A stretch of DNA of 64,000 nt from an uncultured Oscillospiraceae bacterium (GTDB lineage Bacteria; Bacillota; Clostridia; Oscillospirales; Oscillospiraceae). Within the stretch, counting starts at the first letter, position 1; every line of letters starts with the position of its first letter. The stretch is from the NCBI GenBank assembly GCA_900757655.1, contig CAAEOT010000050.1, forward strand, positions 1-64,000, in the 5' to 3' direction. The notes under the pieces were generated by a model. It was not told where the DNA came from and searched no databases. It was given only the letters and a program-made list of their open reading frames with translations. Made by a program: the position numbers and the translations under genes. This document shows positions 1 through 7,406 of the stretch, one piece after another.

Positions 1-67
1 CACCATTCGGTGCGGGCCGCTTGCGCTGCGGAAATATTGAAATGATGATTGACAGATGCTGGTACTC

Positions 68-2014
68 TCAGCTTTCGCCCGAGAGTTTGCGCACGGCCTC
101 GTGCGCGTCGCCGACGGCAAAGAGGATCTTGCGCGGCTGCTGCGCGTCGCCGAGGACCGTCACAGGGGCGACGGATTCAAACGCGGCCGCGGCCTGCGCC
201 GTCGGGGCAAAGCCCAGCGCCAGCAGCACCGTGTCGCACGCGATCTGCTGCTGCTCGCCCGCGTGCTCGACCGTGACGCTGCACGTGAACGCATCGCCGT
301 CGATGCGCACGAGCTTCGTCGCGGGGCGGAAATCGACGTCCGAGCGCGCCATGTAGTCGCGCATGAGCATGTCGTTCATCTTGAAGCCCGGCTCTGACGG
401 GATGGTCCTGGCCATGTCAATGCACGTCACGTGCTTGCCCCACATGTCCATCTGCAGCGCCGCCTCGACGCCGACGAGTCCGCCGCCAATCACGACGACG
501 CGGTCGCCCACGTCGCAGCAGTCGCACAGGGCCTCGGTCGCGAAGTACACCTTCGGGCAGTCGAGCCCTGGGATGGCCTTCGGCGCGATGGGCCGGCCGC
601 CGGCCGCCCAGAGAATGTGGTCGGGAGCATAGGCCGCGGCGAGCTCCGGCGTCGCCGTGGTGTAAAAGCGCACGGGGATGTCGTGCACGAGCAGCTCACG
701 CTCGAAATAGCGGATCATGCGGTGCATGTCGCGCTTGAAAAACGGCTTGCAGGCGCACAGGGCGTTGCCGCCGATGTGGCCGCCCGCCTCCCAGATCTCG
801 ACCGTATGGCCGGCCTGCTTGGCATAGAGCGCGGCCATGCAGCCGGCAGGGCCGGCGCCGACGACGAGGAGCTTTTTCGGGTGCGCCGCCGGCGGGATGT
901 CGATGCTGCCGTCCTCGTGGCCGCAGCGCGGGTTGAGCGCGCAGGTCGCCGCCTCGCCGTTGTAAACGCGGGCGATGCAGCCCTCGTTGCAGGAGATGCA
1001 CGGGCGGATCGTGTCCGGCCGGCCGGCGAGCACCTTGTTCGGCAGGTCGGGGTCGGCGAGCAGACCGCGGCCGATGACCGCGATGTCACACACGCCGTCA
1101 CGCAGCGCGGCCTCCGCCTTGTCCACGTCGCCGAAGCGGCCGTGCGTCATGACGGGCACGTCGACCACGCTGCGGATGATCTTGGCCGAGCGCGACTGCA
1201 GCGTCATCTGCTGCATGCCGGCGGGCGGCATGGCGTTGGGCCAGTTTTCGTGGCACCCGGCGTCCACGTGCAGGGCGTCCGCCCCAGCGGCGACGATCAG
1301 CTTCGCAAGCGCAATGCCCTCGTCGATGGAGCGGTAGCCCTCGCCGTCCATGTAGTGGTCCGGCGTGAATTTGACGATGACGGGAAAGTCCGCACCGCCC
1401 TCTTCCTTGCAGATGGCAATGAGCTCCGTGAGAAAGCGCGCGCGGTTTTCCAGGCTGCCGCCGTAGGCGTCGGTGCGTGTGTTCCAGCGGCGAGTCAGAA
1501 ACTGGTCGGTCAGGTAGCCGCCGTAGGCGTGGATGCCCACGCAGTCGGCCCCGCTGCGCAGCGCGACCTGCACGCTGCGGCGGAAGTCTTCCTCCAGCTC
1601 GTGAATCTCGTCGATGGTCAGCGCGTGGCAGCGCATGCGCGGCACGTGCATCCACGGGCAGGCGGACGCGCTGATGGGCACCTTGTAGCGCACGGACGGC
1701 CCGCCGATGCGCCCGTCACCGGGCTGGATCTGCGCGGCGAGCCTGCAGTCGTGTGCATGGCAGCGCTCGGCCAGGGCGCGGAACAGCGGCTCGGTCTCAT
1801 CGTTGAGATAGATGGAGTGCTCACCGGATTCGAACGCGAGCGAGGCGCGGATGTTGCAGAACACCATGGCCGCGCCGCCCTCGGCGCGCGCAGCAAAGTA
1901 CGCCACCGAAGCGGGGCTCAGGTTTCCGACGGTGACGCCCATCGGCGCCATAACCATGCGGTTTTTGAGTTCCATGCGGCCGATCCGGATCGGCCGGGAC
2001 AGAATAGAAGCCAT
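68..2014 (-). CDS. Old Yellow Enzyme-family NADH:flavin oxidoreductase with Fe-S cluster (BaiCD/BaiH/2,4-dienoyl-CoA reductase type)
   Basis: The 648-residue protein has the three-part layout of 2,4-dienoyl-CoA reductase and the BaiCD/BaiH flavoproteins. An N-terminal FMN TIM barrel starts at about residue 5 (RIGRMELKNRMVMAPMG). A cysteine cluster at about residues 336-360 (CISCNEGC, then further Cys) should hold a [4Fe-4S] centre. The C-terminal half is an NAD/FAD domain pair with two Rossmann motifs (VVGAGPAG near 382, VVIGGGLVG near 505). Family members reduce enoyl or enone C=C bonds with NAD(P)H in the cytoplasm. It is the last gene of a leftward operon behind an SDR and a SnoaL-like protein, so a steroid-like or other cyclic enone substrate is possible but not shown. 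Length is normal for the family. Confidence 0.88.
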   Translation of the reverse strand: MASILSRPIRIGRMELKNRMVMAPMGVTVGNLSPASVAYFAARAEGGAAMVFCNIRASLAFESGEHSIYLNDETEPLFRALAERCHAHDCRLAAQIQPGDGRIGGPSVRYKVPISASACPWMHVPRMRCHALTIDEIHELEEDFRRSVQVALRSGADCVGIHAYGGYLTDQFLTRRWNTRTDAYGGSLENRARFLTELIAICKEEGGADFPVIVKFTPDHYMDGEGYRSIDEGIALAKLIVAAGADALHVDAGCHENWPNAMPPAGMQQMTLQSRSAKIIRSVVDVPVMTHGRFGDVDKAEAALRDGVCDIAVIGRGLLADPDLPNKVLAGRPDTIRPCISCNEGCIARVYNGEAATCALNPRCGHEDGSIDIPPAAHPKKLLVVGAGPAGCMAALYAKQAGHTVEIWEAGGHIGGNALCACKPFFKRDMHRMIRYFERELLVHDIPVRFYTTATPELAAAYAPDHILWAAGGRPIAPKAIPGLDCPKVYFATEALCDCCDVGDRVVVIGGGLVGVEAALQMDMWGKHVTCIDMARTIPSEPGFKMNDMLMRDYMARSDVDFRPATKLVRIDGDAFTCSVTVEHAGEQQQIACDTVLLALGFAPTAQAAAAFESVAPVTVLGDAQQPRKILFAVGDAHEAVRKLSGES

Positions 2015-2035
2015 AATTGCATCGTACTCCTTGGA

Positions 2036-2797
2036 TCACTTCTGCACGGCCCAGCCGCCGTCGACCGGCAGGCAGACGCCGTTGATGTACTTGGCCTCGT
2101 CCGAGCACAGGTACACGACCGCCCAGGCCGCGTCCTCCGGCATGCCGACATAGGGCATCGGCGTCGTGGCCTCAAAGTGCTCACGGTACATATCCCAGAC
2201 CTTCTCCTGCTTGGGCACCCAGACGTAGTTCGGGGCGAGGCAGTTGAAGCGGATACCGTACTTCTTGCTGATCTGGTTGACCATGTTCTGCGTGGCCAGC
2301 TTGATGCATGCCTTCGAGAACGGGTAGCCCTGCACGGCCGAGCCGTTGTAGGCCAGCGCCGTCGAGGACGAGAAGTTCAGGAAACTGCCGCGGATCTTCT
2401 TTTTCATCATGTAGCGCAGCACCGTCTGGTACGAATAGAGCATGGAGTCGATGTTCACACGCATGACGTCCTCGATCATCTCGGACGTGATGTGCGCCCA
2501 GTCGTGCGTCGGGGGCGAGAACGCCGCCGCGCCGTTGACGACCGTGTCGATGCGGCCGTACTTCTCGTCGGCCAGCTTCTTGAGCTTCACCCACGTGTCG
2601 CGCTGCGCCACGTCGGCCACGACCGCGATGCTCTCGCCGCCGTTGGCGTTGATCTCGGCGCTGAACTGCTCGACCTGCGGGTCAATGTCGACCATGACGA
2701 CCTTTGCGCCCTCCTGGCAGAAAAGCTCGGACGCCTTGTGGCAGATGCCGCCGGCAGCACCCGTGATGATGGCCACTTTTCCTTTGAGTCTATCCAT
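2036..2797 (-). CDS. Short-chain dehydrogenase/reductase (SDR)
   Basis: A 253-residue classical SDR. The N-terminus carries a slightly altered nucleotide-binding motif (TGAAGGIC, where TGxxxGIG is usual). An acidic residue after beta-2 (VVMVDID) suggests NAD preference. The Ser-Tyr-Lys catalytic set is visible around residues 145-165 (SSSTAL, then YPFSK). The C-terminal LPVDGGW matches the usual end of the family. It should oxidise or reduce a hydroxyl/ketone pair in the cytoplasm. The start codon overlaps the stop of the upstream SnoaL-like gene by one base, and a GGAGG site lies in the end of that gene, so the two are translationally coupled. In a bai-like reading it would correspond to the BaiA class, but the substrate is unknown. 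Confidence 0.88.
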   Translation of the reverse strand: MDRLKGKVAIITGAAGGICHKASELFCQEGAKVVMVDIDPQVEQFSAEINANGGESIAVVADVAQRDTWVKLKKLADEKYGRIDTVVNGAAAFSPPTHDWAHITSEMIEDVMRVNIDSMLYSYQTVLRYMMKKKIRGSFLNFSSSTALAYNGSAVQGYPFSKACIKLATQNMVNQISKKYGIRFNCLAPNYVWVPKQEKVWDMYREHFEATTPMPYVGMPEDAAWAVVYLCSDEAKYINGVCLPVDGGWAVQK

Positions 2798-3300
2798 TAT
2801 TTTGTCCTCCTCAGTTCGCCGTCGAGCAGACGGTAGGTCAGGCGCAGCGTCTGGATGCGCCAGCGATCGTCGTCACATTTGACCAGGTCGTCCACATACA
2901 GGCCGTAGCCCGAATAGGTCTGGCCGTTGTCCTTATAGGTGTGGTAGTCATGCATTTTGGTCAGCAGCTGCGCGCTGCGCGCTCCGGTGAAGTGCACGAT
3001 CTGGTTGTAGCCGAAGTGCATCGGCACCATGTCGTCGCCGCAGGTGCTGCGGTTTTGCGCCACCTGTGCGTCGCGGTCGCGGAAGCCGGGACGGCCGCTC
3101 CAGAAAGTGCGGAAGCCCGTCTCCGTGAACACGTCCGGCATGAGGTCAAACTCCTGGTTGTCAATGCACCAGAAATAGCGGTTCTTGGCCGCGAGGATCG
3201 CGGGGATTTCTGCGAGCTGCTCCGGTGTGTAGGGCAGGCCCGCGTCGGCAATGATCGCGCGCGACAGTTCTTTGATCTTGCGATCGGCATCGATGGTCAA
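2797..3300 (-). CDS. SnoaL-like/NTF2-fold protein (BaiE-type dehydratase superfamily)
   Basis: The 167-residue protein has the pattern of the SnoaL_4 branch of the NTF2 fold: an N-terminal helix, then KNRYFWCIDNQEFD, then a His-containing strand (MVPMHFGYNQIVHF) and a C-terminal beta region. The superfamily includes isomerases, dehydratases such as bile acid 7-alpha-dehydratase BaiE, and non-enzymatic proteins. I chose a TTG start at 3300 because AAAGGAGG lies 8 bases upstream of it. An in-frame ATG at 3327 would place that ribosome site inside the coding region and has no good site of its own. This is the first gene of the leftward operon with an SDR and an OYE flavoprotein. The reaction is unknown. 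Confidence 0.72.
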   Translation of the reverse strand: MTIDADRKIKELSRAIIADAGLPYTPEQLAEIPAILAAKNRYFWCIDNQEFDLMPDVFTETGFRTFWSGRPGFRDRDAQVAQNRSTCGDDMVPMHFGYNQIVHFTGARSAQLLTKMHDYHTYKDNGQTYSGYGLYVDDLVKCDDDRWRIQTLRLTYRLLDGELRRTK

Positions 3301-3360
3301 GTGCAGTCCCTCCTTTGAAGCTGTCATGCTTGGGGTGATTCGTTGCTCCTTCCGGCAGGC

Positions 3361-3384
3361 AGCCGGCGCCGCGCGGCGCCGGCT
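3361..3384. promoter_or_regulatory. 24-bp perfect palindrome, candidate operator
   Basis: The 24 bases are their own exact reverse complement (AGCCGGCGCCGC then the mirror half). They lie 61 bases upstream of the SnoaL-like start, inside the probable 5' leader of the leftward operon. No run of T follows on either strand, so an intrinsic terminator is unlikely. A protein operator or an mRNA hairpin fits better. Confidence 0.5.
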
Positions 3385-3404
3385 CGGGAAAAGCCTCCGG
3401 AGAT

Positions 3405-3422
3405 TGTGATTATCTTATCACA
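3405..3422. promoter_or_regulatory. Inverted repeat TGTGAT-N6-ATCACA, candidate operator
   Basis: Six-base arms in perfect inverted order separated by six bases. On the minus strand the spacer region reads GATAAGATAAT, which could be the -10 of the leftward operon, so a bound protein would sit on the promoter. The likely binder is the divergently encoded regulator at 3654-5069, by inference only. Confidence 0.45.
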
Positions 3423-3557
3423 CGTTTTCTGCCCTGCACAGTGCATCTGCTGGAGGCAGATTGCTTTCCGTGCATAAAAATTGCCCCAACTTGACCAAAT
3501 GCCTTTGCGTGGCCGCAGCCAAAAAACCGCGCAGCCGCGTGATTTTTATATCCAGGC

Positions 3558-3586
3558 TTGCCAGCGCGGCGTGAAGCGCGTATACT
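3558..3586 (+). promoter_or_regulatory. Sigma-A promoter of the large HTH regulator
   Basis: TTGCCA at 3558-3563, a 17-base spacer, and TATACT at 3581-3586, pointing at the regulator gene that starts at 3654. Confidence 0.65.
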
Positions 3587-3653
3587 GGACGGGAAAGATG
3601 CGTGACTTTTCCGTCACTGAGTCAAGAAATGCGCACGGTGAGGAGGCGAGGAT

Positions 3654-5069
3654 ATGACGTTCGGGCGCACCCTTCAGGAGCTGACGCGGCTGTGCGGCGT
3701 CAAGCGCTGCAACCTTGCCGACGCGCTCGGCTATGACCCGTCGTACATCAGCCGGTGGATCAACGGCGTCAAGCACCCGTCGCTGCGCAGCAACGACGCG
3801 CTGCCCGCGCAGATCGCCGCCTACCTGACCGCCAATGCCGCGCCGGACGTGCGCGCGCGCATTGCCGGGCAGTTTGACCTGCGCTGCGATGCAGCGGACG
3901 ACGCGGGGTTTTCCGCGGCGCTGGCGTCCCTGCTGGCGGACACGATCGCGGCCGACCGGGCCGTCGACCCCGCGCGGCCGCAGCCGACCGGCGCGGAAAA
4001 TGCGGCCCTGAGTCCGGTCAAGGACATCGCGCTCTTCCCGGAGGGCATCTTCATGGCCCTGCAGCAGGCGCCGCCCTCGGCGCGGCTGGACATGATCTGC
4101 ACGATGCCGATCCATATTCAGTTTAAGAATAACGACGCCTTTTTCCGCCGCGTGCGCGGCATTCTCTCGGCAGGCACGGCACTGCGCGTGGTACAGTTCG
4201 TGGACATGGAGGACGTCTCCGCGCGCACGGACAGCTTCTGCCGCTCGCTCTGCTACCTGATGGGGCTGGGCCGACGGATCCGGTACGAATTTTACGAGTT
4301 TCGCGCCAGCCGCACGGGCGATGTCTACCTCATCCGCGACGCGCTCATGCTGCAGTACCTGCGCGAGCCGTTTTCGCGCGAGGTGTATCTGCTCGAGTCG
4401 GCGGACCCCGCGCTCGTCGGGCGCTACTGCGCCGCGGCCGATGCCTACATCCGCGACCGGCTGCCGCTCGCACAGGCGCCGGACCTGCAGCCGCTGCGCC
4501 GCCGGCAGTATTTTCTCGACTACTTCACCCAGCCGCACGGCCGCTGCCTGCTGCGGTATATGCAGCCGTTTTTCCTGCCGGAATCGCTGCAGGAGCAGTT
4601 TCTGGCGCAGCACCCCGAGCTGGGGCAGGAGCTGCAGCTGTTTCTCGGCAGCGCGGAGTTTTTCGAGACGATCTTCCTCTACCAGCTCGCGCTCGTGGAC
4701 TATATTGATACCGGCCGGCTGCGGTTTCTCGGCACGGTCATCGACGTGCCGCCCGAGGCGCGGCGCGAGCACCTGCGCAGCATGATCGACCAGCTGCGCC
4801 AGGCGCCGGAGCGGCTGTGCATCCTGTGCACGCAAAACCGCGTCTGCAATTACGACGATCTGTCGGTGTCCGTGTTCGTCAACCAGCACGCCGCCTTCAT
4901 GCTCGACGGCGCGGCCGGTGGCGCGCAGCCGGCCTACACCGTCGAATCCGGCGCGATCGTGCGCCAGCTCAACATCTGGATGGACCACTTCCGAAAGCTC
5001 CCGGCCGCACAGCGGCTGACCGGGCAGGACGCCATCGACTATCTCACCCGCTGCATGCGCCTTTTGTGA
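3654..5069 (+). CDS. Large HTH transcriptional regulator, divergent to the bai-like operon
   Basis: The 471-residue protein starts with a Cro/CI-type helix-turn-helix (about residues 5-60: LADALGYDPSYISRWINGV). A very long C-terminal part of roughly 400 residues has no domain I recognise. It has no transmembrane segments, so the large part is probably a cytoplasmic sensing or dimerisation module. A GGAGG site sits just before the ATG. The gene is read away from the SnoaL/SDR/OYE operon across a 350-base region with several inverted repeats, which suggests it controls that operon and perhaps itself. A Nudix gene follows 34 bases downstream. The HTH assignment is good; everything about the ligand is unknown. 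Confidence 0.7.
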   Translation: MTFGRTLQELTRLCGVKRCNLADALGYDPSYISRWINGVKHPSLRSNDALPAQIAAYLTANAAPDVRARIAGQFDLRCDAADDAGFSAALASLLADTIAADRAVDPARPQPTGAENAALSPVKDIALFPEGIFMALQQAPPSARLDMICTMPIHIQFKNNDAFFRRVRGILSAGTALRVVQFVDMEDVSARTDSFCRSLCYLMGLGRRIRYEFYEFRASRTGDVYLIRDALMLQYLREPFSREVYLLESADPALVGRYCAAADAYIRDRLPLAQAPDLQPLRRRQYFLDYFTQPHGRCLLRYMQPFFLPESLQEQFLAQHPELGQELQLFLGSAEFFETIFLYQLALVDYIDTGRLRFLGTVIDVPPEARREHLRSMIDQLRQAPERLCILCTQNRVCNYDDLSVSVFVNQHAAFMLDGAAGGAQPAYTVESGAIVRQLNIWMDHFRKLPAAQRLTGQDAIDYLTRCMRLL

Positions 5070-5103
5070 GCCGCAGCGGACCGATCGACAAGGAGGCAGC
5101 ACC

Positions 5104-5574
5104 ATGCGCAACACCACACTCTGCTACATCGAGCGCGGGGAGCAGTATCTCATGCTGCACCGCGTGAAAAAGGAACATGACCTCAACCACGACAAATGGG
5201 TCGGCATCGGCGGCAAGTTCGAGGCCGATGAGACGCCGGACGAGTGCCTCCTGCGCGAGGCGTATGAGGAGACCGGCCTGACGCTCACGGACTGGCGCTG
5301 CCGCGGCGTGGTGACGTTTTTGTCCGACGAGTGGGAGGGCGAATACATGTACCTCTTCACGGCGTCGGGCTTCACCGGAACGCTGCGCGAGTGCGACGAG
5401 GGCGATCTCGAGTGGGTGGACAAGACGGCCGTGCCGTCGCTGCCGCTGTGGGCGGGCGACAAAATTTTCTTCCGTCTGCTGGCGGAGGACGCGCCGTTTT
5501 TCCTGCTCAAGCTGCGCTACGAGGGCGACACGCTCGTCGAGGCTGCACTCAACGGCGCGCCGGTTTCGCTTTGA
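5104..5574 (+). CDS. Nudix hydrolase (MutT/8-oxo-dGTP diphosphatase type)
   Basis: The 156-residue protein contains a complete Nudix box at about residues 38-60: GGKFEADE, then REAYEETGL, matching GX5EX7REUXEEXGU with all metal-binding glutamates. Strand WVGIGGKF before the box and the length are typical of MutT-like enzymes that hydrolyse oxidised nucleoside triphosphates and related pyrophosphates. AAGGAGG precedes the ATG. It lies 34 bases after the HTH regulator and 31 bases before a small membrane protein, so co-transcription is plausible. Exact substrate cannot be told from sequence. Confidence 0.88.
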   Translation: MRNTTLCYIERGEQYLMLHRVKKEHDLNHDKWVGIGGKFEADETPDECLLREAYEETGLTLTDWRCRGVVTFLSDEWEGEYMYLFTASGFTGTLRECDEGDLEWVDKTAVPSLPLWAGDKIFFRLLAEDAPFFLLKLRYEGDTLVEAALNGAPVSL

Positions 5575-5605
5575 AAAGCCAATTCATGACAGGGAGGAAC
5601 CATAT

Positions 5606-5998
5606 ATGAGACGCAAACAACAGATCCAGGCCATGCAGCAGGAGCTCACGCTCCTGCGCCAGACCATCGACAGCGGCAAGGAGCTGGCCGCGCTCGCGGC
5701 CGGCGCCGCGCAGCAGCTCAAAAAGCCGAGCATCAGGACCATCGCCGTCCAGGTGATGAAAACGCCGCGTTTCCGCCGCGCCGCGCTCATCGCGGGCGGG
5801 GCCGCTGCCGTCGGGACGATCGGCGCCGCTGCCGCGCGCTACCGGTTTTACCAGACCATTGTCGCGCAGGAAGTGAAAAAGGCGCTCAAGCCTGTGCACG
5901 ACCAGCTCGACGACCTGCAGGTGACCGTGGACGCTATGGCCGAGGCCGAGGGCATCGAGCCGGAAAAGGCTCGCAAGGGGAAAAAGCACCGCCGCTGA
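5606..5998 (+). CDS. Small hypothetical membrane protein
   Basis: A 130-residue protein with a charged, probably helical N-terminus (QQIQAMQQELTLLRQTID), one hydrophobic segment at about residues 60-80 (AALIAGGAAAVGTIGAAAA) and a basic C-terminal tail. A GGGAGG site precedes the ATG and a strong terminator follows the stop. I recognise no family. The pattern resembles YtxH-like small membrane proteins, but that is only a general likeness. Confidence 0.6.
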   Translation: MRRKQQIQAMQQELTLLRQTIDSGKELAALAAGAAQQLKKPSIRTIAVQVMKTPRFRRAALIAGGAAAVGTIGAAAARYRFYQTIVAQEVKKALKPVHDQLDDLQVTVDAMAEAEGIEPEKARKGKKHRR

Positions 5999-6015
5999 GG
6001 CAGGGATAAGACAGG

Positions 6016-6051
6016 AAAATGCTCCGCCGGCCCAGGCCGGCGGAGCATTTC
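6016..6051 (+). terminator. Intrinsic terminator after the small membrane protein gene
   Basis: Arms ATGCTCCGCCGG (6019-6030) and CCGGCGGAGCAT (6037-6048) form a strong GC-rich hairpin followed by a short T run. Confidence 0.75.
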
Positions 6052-6062
6052 TGGCGCGGAGC

Positions 6063-6100
6063 AAAAAAATCACCGGATCACCATGCGGTGATCCGGTGAT
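6063..6100 (-). terminator. Intrinsic terminator of tRNA-Arg
   Basis: On the minus strand, arms ATCACCGGATCACC (6100-6087) and GGTGATCCGGTGAT (6082-6069) are followed by seven T (6069-6063). The hairpin begins directly after the tRNA 3' end. Confidence 0.85.
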
Positions 6101-6177
6101 TGGCACGCCGTGAGGGATTCGAACCCCCGGCCTTCTGGTCCGTAGCCAGACGCTCTATCCAGCTGAGCTAACGGCGC
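6101..6177 (-). tRNA. tRNA-Arg (anticodon ACG)
   Basis: A full cloverleaf on the minus strand. The acceptor arm GCGCCGT pairs with ACGGCGT. The D arm is GCTC/GAGC. The anticodon stem is TCTGG/CCAGA with loop CTACGGA (anticodon ACG). The T arm is GGGGG-TTCGAAT-CCCTC. The 3' CCA is encoded. ACG is read as inosine-CG and decodes CGU, CGC and CGA arginine codons, useful in this CGC-rich genome. Confidence 0.97.
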
Positions 6178-6267
6178 TTAGTGCGCTCCTAACGCGCCTA
6201 AGTATAGTAGCATAGCCCGGCCGGAATTGCAAGCCCTTTTTCAAAAAAGTTTTCCTTTTTTGCGTTT

Positions 6268-6447
6268 TTACCAGCCCATCGTGTCGCGGATGGTGTCCGT
6301 CACGTCGCTGACCGTGCGCACCGCGTCCGCCACGATGTTGTTCGTGCGCTTTTTCTGCGGGTGCATCATCCAGCCCGCCGCCGTGCCGACCGCCATGCCG
6401 ACACCTATGCCGATGCTCATGCCCTTGGCAAACTGCATTGCGTTCAT
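6268..6447 (-). CDS. Small glycine-rich membrane protein (YtxH-like)
   Basis: A 59-residue protein with one glycine- and methionine-rich hydrophobic segment (MSIGIGVGMAVGTAAGWMM), then a short cytoplasmic-type tail (HPQKKRTNN...). I chose the ATG at 6447 because AAAGGAG lies 8 bases upstream. A GTG 18 bases further upstream would put that site inside the gene. Function unknown; such proteins are common in Clostridia. Confidence 0.55.
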   Translation of the reverse strand: MNAMQFAKGMSIGIGVGMAVGTAAGWMMHPQKKRTNNIVADAVRTVSDVTDTIRDTMGW

Positions 6448-6557
6448 TTTGCTGTCTCCTTTCACGTTTCTGCCTCCCTTCGCAGCTGCACTGCTGCACG
6501 GCTAGTATGCACGCGCGGACAAAAAGCTATGAAATCTGCGCCGCGCCAGTTTCTGGA

Positions 6558-6587
6558 TTGATTCCCCGCTGCCGTCGGTGGTATACT
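6558..6587 (+). promoter_or_regulatory. Sigma-A promoter of the ymdB-sbcDC-like operon
   Basis: TTGATT (6558-6563), an 18-base spacer and TATACT (6582-6587), 45 bases before the YmdB-like start. Confidence 0.65.
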
Positions 6588-6632
6588 ATTTCTATTATCA
6601 AATTTTCTTCCGATCACATGGGAGGGACCATC

Positions 6633-7406
6633 ATGATCTTGCGCATTCTGGCCGTGGGCGACGTTGTGGGCGCGCCCGGCCTGACGTTTCTGACCGAGCG
6701 CCTGCGCGCGTTCCGGGAGCAGGAACACATTGATTTCACCGTCGTCAACGGCGAAAACGCCAACGTCGTCGGCGTGACGCCGAAGCAGGCCGACGCGATC
6801 TTCGCCGCCGGGGCCGATGTGATCACGCTCGGCAACCACACGTGGACGCGCTACGAGCTGCAGCCGTATCTTGAGCAGAAAAAGCGCATTCTGCGCCCGG
6901 CGAACTTCGCGCCGCAGTGCCCGGGCCGCGGCTGGGGCGAATACTCTGTGCGCGGCGGTCCGATCTGCGTCATCAACCTCATGGGACGCTTCACGCTCGA
7001 TGCGAACACGGATAATCCCTTCCTCGTCGTGGACGACATTCTCGACCAGACGCAGGCGAAGATCGTCCTGGTCGATATGCACGCCGAGGCCACGAGCGAA
7101 AAGCGCGCCATGGGCTTTTACCTCGACGGGCGTGTGACGGCCGTCTGGGGCACGCACACGCACGTGCAGACGTCCGACGCCGAGGTGCTGCCCGAGGGCA
7201 CGGGCTACCTGACCGACCTCGGCATGACGGGCCCGGCCAACGCCGTGCTCGGCATTGCGCCGGAGCAGTCGATCGGCAAATTCCTCGGCGACCCGCCGCG
7301 GCGCTATGAGGCGGCCATGGGCGCGGCCAAGCTCGAGGGCGCGATCTTCGAGGTCGACAGCGACACCGGCCGCTGCCGCGACGTGCAGCTGGTGCGCCTG
7401 AGATGA
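6633..7406 (+). CDS. ymdB: YmdB-family metallophosphoesterase (2',3'-cyclic-nucleotide phosphodiesterase type)
   Basis: The 257-residue protein matches the YmdB/TIGR00282 family in length and motifs: GDVVG near the N-terminus, VNGENA, GNHTWTR, VDMHAE and GTHTHVQT near residue 180. These supply the dinuclear metal site of a calcineurin-like phosphoesterase. YmdB in Bacillus hydrolyses 2',3'-cyclic nucleotides and affects motility and biofilm decisions. I chose the ATG at 6633 because GGGAGGG lies 6 bases upstream; the open frame runs further upstream without a site. The stop overlaps the start of the SbcD-like gene (ATGA), so the two are coupled. Confidence 0.9.
   Translation: MILRILAVGDVVGAPGLTFLTERLRAFREQEHIDFTVVNGENANVVGVTPKQADAIFAAGADVITLGNHTWTRYELQPYLEQKKRILRPANFAPQCPGRGWGEYSVRGGPICVINLMGRFTLDANTDNPFLVVDDILDQTQAKIVLVDMHAEATSEKRAMGFYLDGRVTAVWGTHTHVQTSDAEVLPEGTGYLTDLGMTGPANAVLGIAPEQSIGKFLGDPPRRYEAAMGAAKLEGAIFEVDSDTGRCRDVQLVRLR

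Noticed and set aside
431..2836. 801-aa plus-strand open frame opposite the OYE and SDR genes
   Set aside because: Arg/His/Val-rich composition with no domain; it is the antisense shadow of two clearly recognisable genes, favoured by high GC.
3405..3422. CRP/FNR-type site
   Set aside because: The arms TGTGA and TCACA are eight bases apart and CRP/FNR sites need six or four; kept only as a general inverted repeat.
3546..5117. 523-aa minus-strand frame opposite the large HTH regulator
   Set aside because: No motif and no ribosome site; the plus strand has a clear HTH, promoter and ribosome site.
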